A DNA stretch of 40,179 nucleotides from Clostridiales bacterium Firm_18. Its GTDB lineage: Bacteria; Bacillota; Clostridia; Monoglobales; Firm-18. The translations under genes were made by a program, and so were the position numbers. Every line of letters begins with the position of its first letter. Within the stretch, counting starts at the first letter, position 1. Of this stretch, positions 21,977 through 31,315 are shown one piece after another. Where the stretch lies: positions 1 through 40,179 of the forward strand of contig LVAX01000043.1 of NCBI GenBank assembly GCA_001604215.1, written 5' to 3'. Under the pieces are notes generated by a model. The model did not search any database, was not told where the DNA came from, and was given only the letters and a program-made list of their open reading frames with translations.

Positions 21977-22863
21977 AAGGGATAAAAGACTTGTTGTTTG
22001 ATACGGTAATAAATATTCTGGCATTCATGCTGCTGGCAGTTGTTTTATTTGCCTTGATTTTTGTGTTAAGCGCTTCCTTAAGTGACCCTCATATGGTGGT
22101 AACGGGAAAAGTGGTTTTGTTGCCTAAAGGATTTAATCTGGATGCATATTCCAGCCTGCTTAAGCAGGCAGATGTATGGATTGGCTATAAAAACTCTTTG
22201 TTTTATACGCTGATAGGCACAAGTATAAACTTGTTTCTGACGATGATGACTGCCTATCCCCTGTCAAGAAAGGATTTTAAAGGCAGGACGTTGGTAACGG
22301 TAATTTTTATGATTACAATGTATTTTTCGGGGGGGATGATTTCAAGCTTTTTATTAATAAAAAATATTGGAATTTATAACACATTGTGGGCACTGATTCT
22401 TCCCGGCTCTGTTTCTGTTTACAACATTATCATATGCCGCACATATATGCAAAGCAGTATTCCTTTTGAAATACAGGAGTCGGGAAAAATAGACGGCTGC
22501 AGTAATTTTGGAGTGTTTTTCAGAATCGTACTGCCGCTTTCCGGGCCGATAATCGCCGTACTAACCATGTTTTTTGCCCTTGCGCATTGGAATGACTATT
22601 TTAATGCGCTGCTGTACATAAGTTCCAGGAACAAATATCCCTTGCAGCTGTTTCTGGCAGAAATACTGGTGCGCAGTCAGCAAACCAGCATTGATGCCAT
22701 GATGAGCGAGGAAGAATTGATAGCAGCTCAGAGGCAGGCGGATAAGGCAGAGCTTTTAAAATACGCTTTAGTGGTTGTTGCTTCGCTGCCTTTTATGGTC
22801 GTCTATCCGCTGCTGCAGAAATACTTTGTTAAAGGCATTATGATTGGTGCAATCAAAGGATAA
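21970..22863 (+). CDS. Carbohydrate ABC transporter permease, YtcP type
   Basis: A 297-residue partner permease with six helices. Seen are FVLSASLSDPHMVVTGKVVLLPKGFN near the N-terminus (in part), TAYPLSRKDFKGRTL, the EAA-like loop QESGKIDGCSNFGVFFRIV, and the C-terminal YPLLQKYFVKGIMIGAIKG typical of YtcP. It overlaps the LplB-type gene by 7 bases. With it and the lipoprotein encoded next it forms a CUT1 importer. No ATPase gene is in the operon; such systems usually share a housekeeping MsmK-type ATPase encoded elsewhere. Confidence 0.9.
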   Translation: MVKGIKDLLFDTVINILAFMLLAVVLFALIFVLSASLSDPHMVVTGKVVLLPKGFNLDAYSSLLKQADVWIGYKNSLFYTLIGTSINLFLTMMTAYPLSRKDFKGRTLVTVIFMITMYFSGGMISSFLLIKNIGIYNTLWALILPGSVSVYNIIICRTYMQSSIPFEIQESGKIDGCSNFGVFFRIVLPLSGPIIAVLTMFFALAHWNDYFNALLYISSRNKYPLQLFLAEILVRSQQTSIDAMMSEEELIAAQRQADKAELLKYALVVVASLPFMVVYPLLQKYFVKGIMIGAIKG

Positions 22864-22901
22864 TAAATCGCCGCAGACGGCAGAATGGAGAGAAATGTGA
22901 T

Positions 22902-24542
22902 ATGAAAAGGTTTTTATGTTGTTTGGTGTTTTTAGTCAGCGCAGCATTGTTGTTCGGCTGCACAGGCGGAAAGAGGGATGCTGCGGTAAGCACACAGTAT
23001 GGCTTTCAGGAAACAGGCTATCCCATTGTAACGGAGCCTCTGACTTTGACGGCGGCGGCCCGGCGGGATGCCTTGCATGGCAACTGGGATGAAACCTATT
23101 GGGCATACTATGCGGAAAAAAAGTCGGGGATTAAAATTGAATTTAATTACATCGACAAGCAGTCATGGGATCAAAAAAAGCAGCTGATGTTTGCCTCGAA
23201 CGATTTGCCCGACATTATCCTGGGCGGGAACGGCGGCATAACCAAGGTTGACGAAATTCAGTACGGGACAAGCGGGCTGATATTACCCTTGCAGGATTTA
23301 ATTGAAAAGTATGCTCCAAACATTGAAATGGCTCTGGAGGATTATCCGTTGGTACGTGCAAACATTACCACACCCGAAGGTGATATATATGCCCTGCCCA
23401 AAATTGCCTATTCCGTTGACAGCGTGCGCAGGGTATGGATTAATAGTGAGTGGCTGGATAATCTGGGAATGAAAATGCCTGAAACCGTGGAAGAAATGAG
23501 AAAAGTGCTTTATGCGTTCAAGAATAACGACCCCGACAGGAACGGCGCAAGCGATACTTATGCAATTTCAGGTGTTTTTGACAACTACGAGGCGGATTTC
23601 CGTGCCATGTATCTTCGTGCCTTCGGCATGCTGGAAGCTGATTTTATTGTGGATGATAAAAATGTAATCTATCCGCCCTATACACCGGAATTTAAAGAAT
23701 ACCTTAAGGAAATGAATTTTCTGTATAATGAAAAGCTTATAGACAACGAGTATTTTACACAGTCCGTTTCGGAATACAAGGCGAAATCAAGCGGTGTCAA
23801 GGTTGGACTGGGATGCTGGAGTGCGCCGAATGTTAATGGAGGTATGACACAGGAGGCAGCTTTAAAATATGTTAATATAATTCCTCTTACAAGCAAAATT
23901 AATTCTGTGAAAATGTGGGACAAAGCAGGAGAAAAGGAAAGTGTTCTTGGAAAAACAGGCTGCTTTGTAATAACAAGTCAATGTAAATATCCCGAAGCTG
24001 CGATAAGATGGGCAGACATGTGGTACACCGAGGAAGGGGGAATTGTATGCGACATCGGCCCCCAATACGGCGAATTCCCTGCTTCCCCCGAAAGCGGCTA
24101 CAAGGTGGACGAAAACGGTGAATGGACACAGTACAGGCCGGAAGGGGACGGACGTGACTCATGGACGTTCTACAATCAGGTTTGGGCACCTGCGTCGGGA
24201 AGCTGCAACTTCGGATTGCAGCCTGAGATGTTCCAAAAAAAGAAGGATGTACAAAACACACCCCTGTATAAACTGGGTATGTCTTTTAAGGAACACAGCA
24301 AGGATTCCAAGCTGAATATCATGCCAAGCTTTTATTTTGACAAGGACAAGCAAAATGAACTTGCAATTAAAAAGACAGAGGTTCAGTCCTATGTTAAGCA
24401 AATGGAAGCTAAATTTATAACAGGCGATGTGCCGCTGGACGCCTTCGACACATATCTTGAAACGTTGAAGCAGTACGGCGTGGAAGATCTTATCTCAACC
24501 TATCAGGAAAATTATGAAGCTTTTATCAATAATATGAATTAA
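22902..24542 (+). CDS. Extracellular solute-binding lipoprotein, LipO type
   Basis: A 546-residue lipoprotein with a lipobox LLFGC and lipidation at Cys20. A family-1-like solute-binding fold of the LipO/YtcQ type follows, about 100 residues longer than maltose-binding proteins. Seen are the N-terminal lobe segment ASNDLPDIILGGNG, a calcium-site-like stretch NNDPDRNGASDTYAIS, and many surface Trp residues (DSWTFYNQVWAP) suited to sugar stacking. It would capture oligosaccharides outside the membrane and deliver them to the two permeases upstream. GGAG lies 11 bases before the ATG. Confidence 0.88.
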   Translation: MKRFLCCLVFLVSAALLFGCTGGKRDAAVSTQYGFQETGYPIVTEPLTLTAAARRDALHGNWDETYWAYYAEKKSGIKIEFNYIDKQSWDQKKQLMFASNDLPDIILGGNGGITKVDEIQYGTSGLILPLQDLIEKYAPNIEMALEDYPLVRANITTPEGDIYALPKIAYSVDSVRRVWINSEWLDNLGMKMPETVEEMRKVLYAFKNNDPDRNGASDTYAISGVFDNYEADFRAMYLRAFGMLEADFIVDDKNVIYPPYTPEFKEYLKEMNFLYNEKLIDNEYFTQSVSEYKAKSSGVKVGLGCWSAPNVNGGMTQEAALKYVNIIPLTSKINSVKMWDKAGEKESVLGKTGCFVITSQCKYPEAAIRWADMWYTEEGGIVCDIGPQYGEFPASPESGYKVDENGEWTQYRPEGDGRDSWTFYNQVWAPASGSCNFGLQPEMFQKKKDVQNTPLYKLGMSFKEHSKDSKLNIMPSFYFDKDKQNELAIKKTEVQSYVKQMEAKFITGDVPLDAFDTYLETLKQYGVEDLISTYQENYEAFINNMN

Positions 24543-24558
24543 AAAAGGAGGATTTTTT

Positions 24559-26040
24559 ATGAAAAGGATAATTTCTGCTGTTCTTGCAATCTCTTTATTT
24601 GTATCAATGGTTGTTTATGCCCAGGAACCTGTCCTTATGAATGTGGCAAAGGGCAAAATTGTTACGCACTGGTCTACCCGTAATGCGACGCCGGAGGACA
24701 CAATGAACCTTACAGACAGCCTTGTAAATACCAATGTTTTTGTTAATATCGGCGACACAAGCTGGTCTCATGAAGAAAAATATACTGTGTCCTTTCAAAT
24801 TGATTTGACTCAGTCATGCAACGTTACCGGTCTGACTCTTACACCTATTTTGGACAAGCCGGCCGGCAATTGCTTCCCTAAGCGATTTCAAATACAAATA
24901 TCAGATGACGCCAGTTTTACAAGCTACACCGTGCTGCATGACCAGGCAGAGGATTACTACACCGATTTATATACCCTGGATGACTGGAAAAATACTAACA
25001 TGCAAAAAGAGCCCACAGGTCCGCGAACAAAACAGGATTTTGAAGTGACGGGATTCGGCAGATATATTCGCATTTATGTTACCAAGAATGCTACATATGC
25101 TCCGGAAGTAGTAGGGCAAAAAGGGCAGTGCGGCTCAGGCTTTGCCGAAATAGAGGTTTGGGCGCCGCGGGGAGCGGTTTTGACCAAATGCATACCGCAA
25201 GATGCAAAAGTATGGTCGGAATACAAAACCGACCAGCTGAGCGGAGCCAGCCTGATAGACAACGATTATTCAACCTATAACGAAACAAATTGCGGGGATA
25301 CAAGCTGGGCAAGAGCGGACCAGTACAAAGCCTTTTTCCTTGTGGATTTAGGAAAGTCCAGAGAAATCGCACAGGTAAAATTAATGCCGCGCGTCGTACC
25401 CTATGGCGGTACATTCCCCCAACAGTTTGAAATACAGGTATCCGATGATGAGGATTTTGCAACCTATGATGTGGTTTACAGCCAGATAACGGATTATTAT
25501 GAAAATACAAATATCTGGAAGGACAGCACATCTCCCGCTAAAATTCCGGTAGGCCCTACTACCGAGCAAAACTTTGACGTAACCGGATTTGGCAGATATG
25601 TTCGTATATGCGCTACAAAGCATGCGGCTGTCTATCTTGCCGCTGGCGATGGAAAAGGATATATAAGAACTGCCTTTGGGGAAATCTCAATATATACTAC
25701 CGCTGTTTGCGAACTTGAAAACACTTATTACGACCAAAACGGCGAAGAAATCACCGGCAATAGTTTAAACGGTGTTACCGAGCTTACGGTTGAAACCGTC
25801 ATACACAACGAAACAAGAGCGGCGGACGAGGGTATTTTGATTTATGCTATTTACAATAACGGAACTATGAAGCACATAGAGTTTGAGGAGATAGACATTT
25901 CGGCAGTACGCAATGAACAGGAGCCCAAAACGCTTAACCTGAGTTTTGACGGCGGCGAATATGAAGTCAGAACATTTTTATGGGTAGGAAGAGATAATAT
26001 ATCCCCTCTTTGTGATTCATTGGTTTTTCCTCAAAAATAA
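24559..26040 (+). CDS. Secreted protein with two discoidin-like (F5/8 type C) repeats
   Basis: A 493-residue exported protein with a signal peptide (1-21, ending VVYA) and two tandem homologous domains. Domain 1 (about 28-200) and domain 2 (about 205-395) each carry GDTSW, then a hydrophobic strand, FP..FQIQ(V/I)SDD, a DYY segment, TGFGRY(I/V)RI and a closing FAEIEVWAP/FGEISIYTT. This is the discoidin/CBM32-like pattern of sugar-binding modules. The last 95 residues look Ig-like. No catalytic domain is seen, so it is probably a free or surface glycan-binding protein. AGGAGG precedes the ATG. It lies between the binding lipoprotein gene and the second GH99-like gene. Confidence 0.8.
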   Translation: MKRIISAVLAISLFVSMVVYAQEPVLMNVAKGKIVTHWSTRNATPEDTMNLTDSLVNTNVFVNIGDTSWSHEEKYTVSFQIDLTQSCNVTGLTLTPILDKPAGNCFPKRFQIQISDDASFTSYTVLHDQAEDYYTDLYTLDDWKNTNMQKEPTGPRTKQDFEVTGFGRYIRIYVTKNATYAPEVVGQKGQCGSGFAEIEVWAPRGAVLTKCIPQDAKVWSEYKTDQLSGASLIDNDYSTYNETNCGDTSWARADQYKAFFLVDLGKSREIAQVKLMPRVVPYGGTFPQQFEIQVSDDEDFATYDVVYSQITDYYENTNIWKDSTSPAKIPVGPTTEQNFDVTGFGRYVRICATKHAAVYLAAGDGKGYIRTAFGEISIYTTAVCELENTYYDQNGEEITGNSLNGVTELTVETVIHNETRAADEGILIYAIYNNGTMKHIEFEEIDISAVRNEQEPKTLNLSFDGGEYEVRTFLWVGRDNISPLCDSLVFPQK

Positions 26041-26063
26041 ATTAGTTTCCGGAGGAGGATATT

Positions 26064-27968
26064 ATGATTAGGAAAGCTTTATGCGCGGTGCTCGCAATGG
26101 CGGCGGTCCTTACATGTATTGCCGCCGCCGGAACTGAGACGGTGAAGGTTTATGTAAACGGCAATGAAGTTGTCTTTGATGAAGCCTTGCCTTTTATTAA
26201 CGAAGCCGACAGGGTAATGATACCGTTGTTTTTTGTCGGGCAGAGCCTTGGTGCGGAGGTTTTGTGGGAAAAGGAAAATAAAAACACTGTTTCGGTAATC
26301 CGGCAAGGCCATGAAATAACTCTTGTCATTGGTGAAAAACAGGCGGCGTATGACGGGAACATAATTGAGCTGGATTCTGAAGCGCTGCTTAAAAACAGCA
26401 GAACCTATGTCCCGCTGCGGTTTATTGCAGAGGCAATGGAGTGTGATGTTAACTGGAGCGGTCAGGAAAACGCCGTGTATATAAATACTGCTCCCAAAAC
26501 AGGTACAAATCGTGAACGCAAGTTAAATAATGATGCCGTAAGTATGGACGTGGAAGAGGTGAATGTGCTGGACTTCGGGGCAGACCCGTCAGGTGTGAAG
26601 GATTGCACATCCGATATACGCCGGGCACATAATACCGGCAAAAGGGTGTATTATCCGAACGGAACATACATATTTAACGGGAAATCCCTTTCGTTCGCCG
26701 GAGGAGTCAGGTTTGAAAGCCAGGACGGGGTTTTAATCAGAAACAGTATTGCCGAGCAGCCTGTAATAAGCTTCGATGATTTCGGGAACCTCATAGGGCT
26801 TGCACAAAATCATCTGGAAAGCTATAAACGTGAGCAGCGGGATTTTATGGATGTCGGCTCCCTTGTCCCGCCACCCCTTTCCAATGCGGATTATGAAACG
26901 AAGGTTGACTTTATTCCGTGCTGGTATAATGATTTTGGCCTTGAGTCGACACGTTTGGCACAATACGGTTCTATGACATGGTATTATTGGCTTTGGAACT
27001 ATCACAGCGCAGGGCTGAATGAAGATGACCCGCGTATGCGGTATTCGCCGGAGCGGCATCCTCTTTTGGGCTACTATAAAGGAGACGACCCGATAGTTCT
27101 GGATTGGATATCCTATTGGCTTAGAGAATACGGTGCAAAGGCTGTCTTGCTGTATTCCACGCCTAAGGACAATGTCGGCATGGCGGCAGGATGGGCGAGC
27201 GAAGCCTCGCCGGATCACTGGATATACCAATTGTTCCATAATGTACCGAATTTTAAAGGCCTAAAATATATCCTCACCCTGAATGCAAAATACCCTCCGG
27301 GGGACGCTGCAATTGACCAGAATGTAATAAACGGCGTTAAAGGCGACTGGTTTAATACAATAAAAGACGTATATTTAAAATACGATAATGTTTATTGTAT
27401 GGTTGAAGACGGAAAGCGTTATCCCGTTGTATATATTCATGAAACAAAAGCTTTGCCCGGCGTGTTTGATGCATATAAAAGCTTTGACAACACTGCGAAG
27501 TTTTTTGTTGAGGTTGCGGATTTGTTTAAAGAAGGGGGATATGACGGCGTTGCGTTTTTCTGCCGCCATCCGGATGATAAAATGTATCCGCACAGGCAGT
27601 GGCTTAAAGAAAATGGTGTGTTATTTTATGATGCGGACTATTCCGGAACCTATGGCACGGGCGAAACCTATGCCGACCTGGTGAAAAACTTTAATCCTCC
27701 TGTTAAAAAGGAAACAATCATAAATACCGCAACGGGGCATTATACCGTAGGTCCTCATCCCAGCAAATGGAACATAAAAGGGGAAACCCCGGAGCTTTTT
27801 GAGCAGATGCTGGTAAAAGCTGTTGAGCATATAGAAAAAAATCAACTTCCGAAGGTGATAACCTGTTATAATGTTAGTGAATGGTCCGAAGGAGGCCCCG
27901 GACTGATTCCGAACATGAAAAACCGCTTTGCATATTTGGACGCTGTGAAAAACGCAATTGTCAAATAA
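26064..27968 (+). CDS. Secreted GH99/WbsX-like protein with copper-amine-oxidase-N domain, paralogue 2
   Basis: A 634-residue exported protein. A signal peptide covers 1-22. A copper-amine-oxidase-N domain follows (about 26-142, with NSRTYVPLRFIAEAMECDV), then the same pectate-lyase-like strip as the 18869 gene (VNVLDFGADPSG, 167-177) and the same TIM-barrel (about 285-634). Matching blocks include FIPCWYNDFGLEST, HPLLGYYKGDDPIVLDW, DHWIYQLFHNVPNF and ITCYNVSEWSEGGPG. Glu606 and Glu609 fill the E-x-x-E positions of the GH99 catalytic pair. It ends right after the barrel, lacking the C-terminal Ig-like domain of paralogue 1, and has a different N-terminal module. The two arose by duplication and then swapped end modules. 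GGAGGAGG precedes the ATG. Confidence 0.72.
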   Translation: MIRKALCAVLAMAAVLTCIAAAGTETVKVYVNGNEVVFDEALPFINEADRVMIPLFFVGQSLGAEVLWEKENKNTVSVIRQGHEITLVIGEKQAAYDGNIIELDSEALLKNSRTYVPLRFIAEAMECDVNWSGQENAVYINTAPKTGTNRERKLNNDAVSMDVEEVNVLDFGADPSGVKDCTSDIRRAHNTGKRVYYPNGTYIFNGKSLSFAGGVRFESQDGVLIRNSIAEQPVISFDDFGNLIGLAQNHLESYKREQRDFMDVGSLVPPPLSNADYETKVDFIPCWYNDFGLESTRLAQYGSMTWYYWLWNYHSAGLNEDDPRMRYSPERHPLLGYYKGDDPIVLDWISYWLREYGAKAVLLYSTPKDNVGMAAGWASEASPDHWIYQLFHNVPNFKGLKYILTLNAKYPPGDAAIDQNVINGVKGDWFNTIKDVYLKYDNVYCMVEDGKRYPVVYIHETKALPGVFDAYKSFDNTAKFFVEVADLFKEGGYDGVAFFCRHPDDKMYPHRQWLKENGVLFYDADYSGTYGTGETYADLVKNFNPPVKKETIINTATGHYTVGPHPSKWNIKGETPELFEQMLVKAVEHIEKNQLPKVITCYNVSEWSEGGPGLIPNMKNRFAYLDAVKNAIVK

Positions 27969-28032
27969 GCCTGTATGCAGGCAAAGCCGCAAATATACAG
28001 TCAAATAAAAAGAAAAGAAGGGATAAAGGGAT

Positions 28033-31000
28033 ATGAATGTATGCAAAAGGGCACTATGCATTATTTTGCTGTTAATGCTGCTGATTGCTGCTTCGGGTGT
28101 TAGCGCTTCAACGGCGGACGACGCCTTTGAACTTGTCTGTGCCTTGGGAGTTATGAACAGCGATGAAGATTTTATCATAGAAAAAGAGGCACAAGTTACC
28201 TTTGAACAATTTACCGCGCTTGTTTCGCAATTGGTAATACCCGGTTTCAGGCAAACGATGGCGGGGGAAAATCCGGCCGATGACTATAAGAACTTTGTCC
28301 TTAAATATGGTTTTGTAACGGAGCTTGCGGCAAAATCGGGGCAGGTAACTTACGGCGATTTGTTGTACAGCATTTTGTCTGTTTTAGGATATAAGGATAT
28401 TGCCGAGTTTAGCGGCGGATTTCCCGTGGGGTATTTACAGATTGCCTCGCGGCTGTCGATAAACCTGACAAAAGGCATAAACGAGAATATAACGGGCAAT
28501 GAGGCAGCTGCGGTACTCTACAGAGCATTAGATGCGGAGATTATGGAACAGGTGCTTGAAAATGAAACGGTGAAACATAAGACCGAAGGCTTTACACTGG
28601 CAGATAGATTTAGCATAAAAACAACAACAGGTTTGGTTGAAGCCAATAACTTAACAGGTGTATACGGAATCAGGGTAATACAAGACTCGAAGGTTCGCCT
28701 GGACGGGAAGGATTACCTCGACAGCAGCGGGCTTGCCGCGCAGTTTATAGGCCTTAATGTAAAGGCATGGTACAGGGAAGATGAGTATAATCCGGAAATA
28801 TTGTACCTGCGCCACCAAAATAAGAACTGCGAGACGTTGACGCTATCTCCGAATCAGCTTGCCGATGTGGGCTACACCTCGAAGGGAACTGTTCTGTCAT
28901 ACTTAAATAACGACAAGGTTAAACAAGCAATAATAGCTCCAACCGCAAGAATGCTGTTTAATTCGGTATTCTGCAGCAACGCGCTTTTGGAAGACTCAAT
29001 AAACAAGCTAATAAATACGAAAAACGGCAGCCTGCGCATTGTGGATATGGACGGCAACGGTGTATTTGATTTTGCCGAAGTGAAGTATTATGATGTGTAT
29101 GTTGTGAAATCTGTTTCAAACAAGATTGTTTCTTTTAAGAACAGTGATGCTGCACTGAATCTGGACGACAGGGAAAAACGATTTGTATCGGTTGCCGTAA
29201 ACGGAAAAGAATCTGCCGTATCCGATCTGAAGGAAAATGATATTATACACATATATACTTCTTTGGACGAAATGGTTGTAAGGGTAGAAGCGGTCAGGAG
29301 CACTACAGGTACTGACGCAGTAAGCAATAAGGCGGAAGGCAGATTAATCAGCTTGGAGGATTCCGAAGGCTTATACGGCATTTTGGATATTGACGGGCTG
29401 CGTTTTGAAACAACAGTTGATTTTTGGCAAAGAAACAAAAGCTCTTTGACAATAGGGAATCAATATGTGTTTTATTTGGACGCAAGCGGCAGGATTGCCT
29501 GGAACTCTAACGCCGAAAGCGGTGAAAGATATGGATTTTTACTGGCTGCCGGCGGTAATGGCGGTATGCTGGACAAAACGTTATTTAAAATTTTAACCGC
29601 AGACAATAAAATAACGATTTTTGAATCCGCCAGCGTTTTGCAATTATACGAAGGGGACAAGGCAGTAAGAATCAGAAGCTTTGAAGAACTCAAAAGCAAT
29701 GAGCTGTTGTTTGACACTGCAAGAAATCTTACCAAACGTCAGTTAATAAAATACTTTATAGATGATTGGGGCAAGCTGAGCAGAGTTTTTCTGGAAAAAA
29801 CGGACTTTTCCTTCTTATGCGTGCCCGCGACGGAAATAATGGAAGACGGGACCATGAAAACAAATACCCGCTCTGACGAATATAAAGAAGAGGACTTTAT
29901 TTTAGACAAGGTACAAGTTATTGACCCAATGCAGACCGATATATATGTAAACAAGCCCAGAAGCCAGGGCGGAATGGTGCCGGTGGGAATTGTGCCCCAT
30001 GTATATTCGGAGCCGGGCATTGCCCTTAGGAAAAGCTATGCAAACTATGATATCGGCAAATATATTGCAGATGATAAGAGCTTTGGTTTTATTAAATTAT
30101 ATCCCGACGTGGGAATAGGGCGCAATTCTCTGGCGGATAAAAGTGACGAGTTGAAAAATACGCCCGGGAAAATCCATTCTTTGGCCGGTACTACATATGC
30201 ATCCATAGATACGAGGTATATGGTTTTGGGCAGTACGATAATCTTTAAAATAGCCGGCGAAGGCGGGGAGGATTCTAATATTTACAAATCCTTCGACGCT
30301 GATGAAAGCATATATCAGGTTGTTCCGGTCGGGTCGCTCCCTTACGGTGGTGACGGAAGAAAAACCTCGCTGCTGGAGCTGTTTGACGTACAAGAGAATT
30401 ACACCGTGCCGGTTATGACCCTAATAGATATCAGTACGGTTCCGAACGGGGAGGATGCTCATACCATAAACGGAGTAGTAAGCCGCGCTCCTTCCTGGGG
30501 AATGAATGCCGACGGCGTACACGGTTTGCAGATTCCTCTTTATTACCGGGGCGCTGTAAAAACGTACTTTTGTGCAAACCCCAATATTACGGATCAGGGC
30601 TATATGATGAGATATTTTGATGAAAACAATAACGCAATTACGCCTTCTTCGCTGCTGTATTATGGAGACGGGGCTGTTCGAAAGGGACGTTATTATACAA
30701 ATCTGAGAGGAATGTACGAGGGTAAGGGAATTACTTCGTTAAAGGCCGGGGACGTTGTGCGGATTAAGGTAAACAGAAACGATGAAATTGTAAGCTTTAT
30801 TACCCTGTTCGACGGGGACTGCTCACGTGAATATTATGAGGATGAGCCCTCTGATAAAGGCAACAATTTTGGCGGTATCAACGTTTTCAGTGAAGGGGAA
30901 AAGGAATTCCCTTACGGAAACTATACAAACTATTCAATTGCCTATAATCAATCATTGGTTATGTCGCCGCGCAATTTTATTTATGGTGAGGTTAAAACGC

Positions 31001-31314
31001 ATCCTGCCATGCTGAGTGAAACATTTTTCCATTGCGTGGTAAAAACGTGCCTTCCTTTCTGGTCTCACAGGGACAGGGTAGGTACAAATAACGGCTCCCA
31101 TGAACAACTCTATCGAGAGGAAAACGGAAATACATTTTTACCCGTCGAACGAAGCAGAGAGATTCACAGGCTTACCGATGTTGTAATTGTAAATCAAACG
31201 CAAAAAACACTTGAAAAGTCTTCTATTTCCGCTATATTGCCCGGGGATAGGATAGTAATGATTTCTCCGCAGTATAATTCGGTGGGACAAATTATTGTGT
31301 ATAGGGAGTATTGA
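28033..31314 (+). CDS. Large secreted protein with degenerate SLH-like N-terminus
   Basis: A 1093-residue exported protein with a signal peptide (1-26, ending GVSA). Residues about 28-170 look like degenerate S-layer homology repeats (AFELVCALGVMNSDEDFIIE; AAAVLYRALDAEIMEQ). Most of the rest is beta-rich and not assignable by eye. It has recurring short motifs (VYGIRVIQDSKVRLDGKDY; DVVRIKVNRNDEIVSF; a similar IVVYREY end) suggesting repeated small beta barrels. It may be a wall-bound scaffold or glycan-binding protein; no catalytic motif is seen. It is the seventh gene of the operon and ends one base before the start of the SLH protein. Confidence 0.6.
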   Translation: MNVCKRALCIILLLMLLIAASGVSASTADDAFELVCALGVMNSDEDFIIEKEAQVTFEQFTALVSQLVIPGFRQTMAGENPADDYKNFVLKYGFVTELAAKSGQVTYGDLLYSILSVLGYKDIAEFSGGFPVGYLQIASRLSINLTKGINENITGNEAAAVLYRALDAEIMEQVLENETVKHKTEGFTLADRFSIKTTTGLVEANNLTGVYGIRVIQDSKVRLDGKDYLDSSGLAAQFIGLNVKAWYREDEYNPEILYLRHQNKNCETLTLSPNQLADVGYTSKGTVLSYLNNDKVKQAIIAPTARMLFNSVFCSNALLEDSINKLINTKNGSLRIVDMDGNGVFDFAEVKYYDVYVVKSVSNKIVSFKNSDAALNLDDREKRFVSVAVNGKESAVSDLKENDIIHIYTSLDEMVVRVEAVRSTTGTDAVSNKAEGRLISLEDSEGLYGILDIDGLRFETTVDFWQRNKSSLTIGNQYVFYLDASGRIAWNSNAESGERYGFLLAAGGNGGMLDKTLFKILTADNKITIFESASVLQLYEGDKAVRIRSFEELKSNELLFDTARNLTKRQLIKYFIDDWGKLSRVFLEKTDFSFLCVPATEIMEDGTMKTNTRSDEYKEEDFILDKVQVIDPMQTDIYVNKPRSQGGMVPVGIVPHVYSEPGIALRKSYANYDIGKYIADDKSFGFIKLYPDVGIGRNSLADKSDELKNTPGKIHSLAGTTYASIDTRYMVLGSTIIFKIAGEGGEDSNIYKSFDADESIYQVVPVGSLPYGGDGRKTSLLELFDVQENYTVPVMTLIDISTVPNGEDAHTINGVVSRAPSWGMNADGVHGLQIPLYYRGAVKTYFCANPNITDQGYMMRYFDENNNAITPSSLLYYGDGAVRKGRYYTNLRGMYEGKGITSLKAGDVVRIKVNRNDEIVSFITLFDGDCSREYYEDEPSDKGNNFGGINVFSEGEKEFPYGNYTNYSIAYNQSLVMSPRNFIYGEVKTHPAMLSETFFHCVVKTCLPFWSHRDRVGTNNGSHEQLYREENGNTFLPVERSREIHRLTDVVIVNQTQKTLEKSSISAILPGDRIVMISPQYNSVGQIIVYREY

Positions 31315-31315
31315 T

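Noticed and set aside
27621..28178. Minus-strand 185-residue open frame
   Set aside because: It is antisense to the GH99-like paralogue 2 end and the next gene's start, both of which have signal peptides, ribosome sites and recognisable domains.
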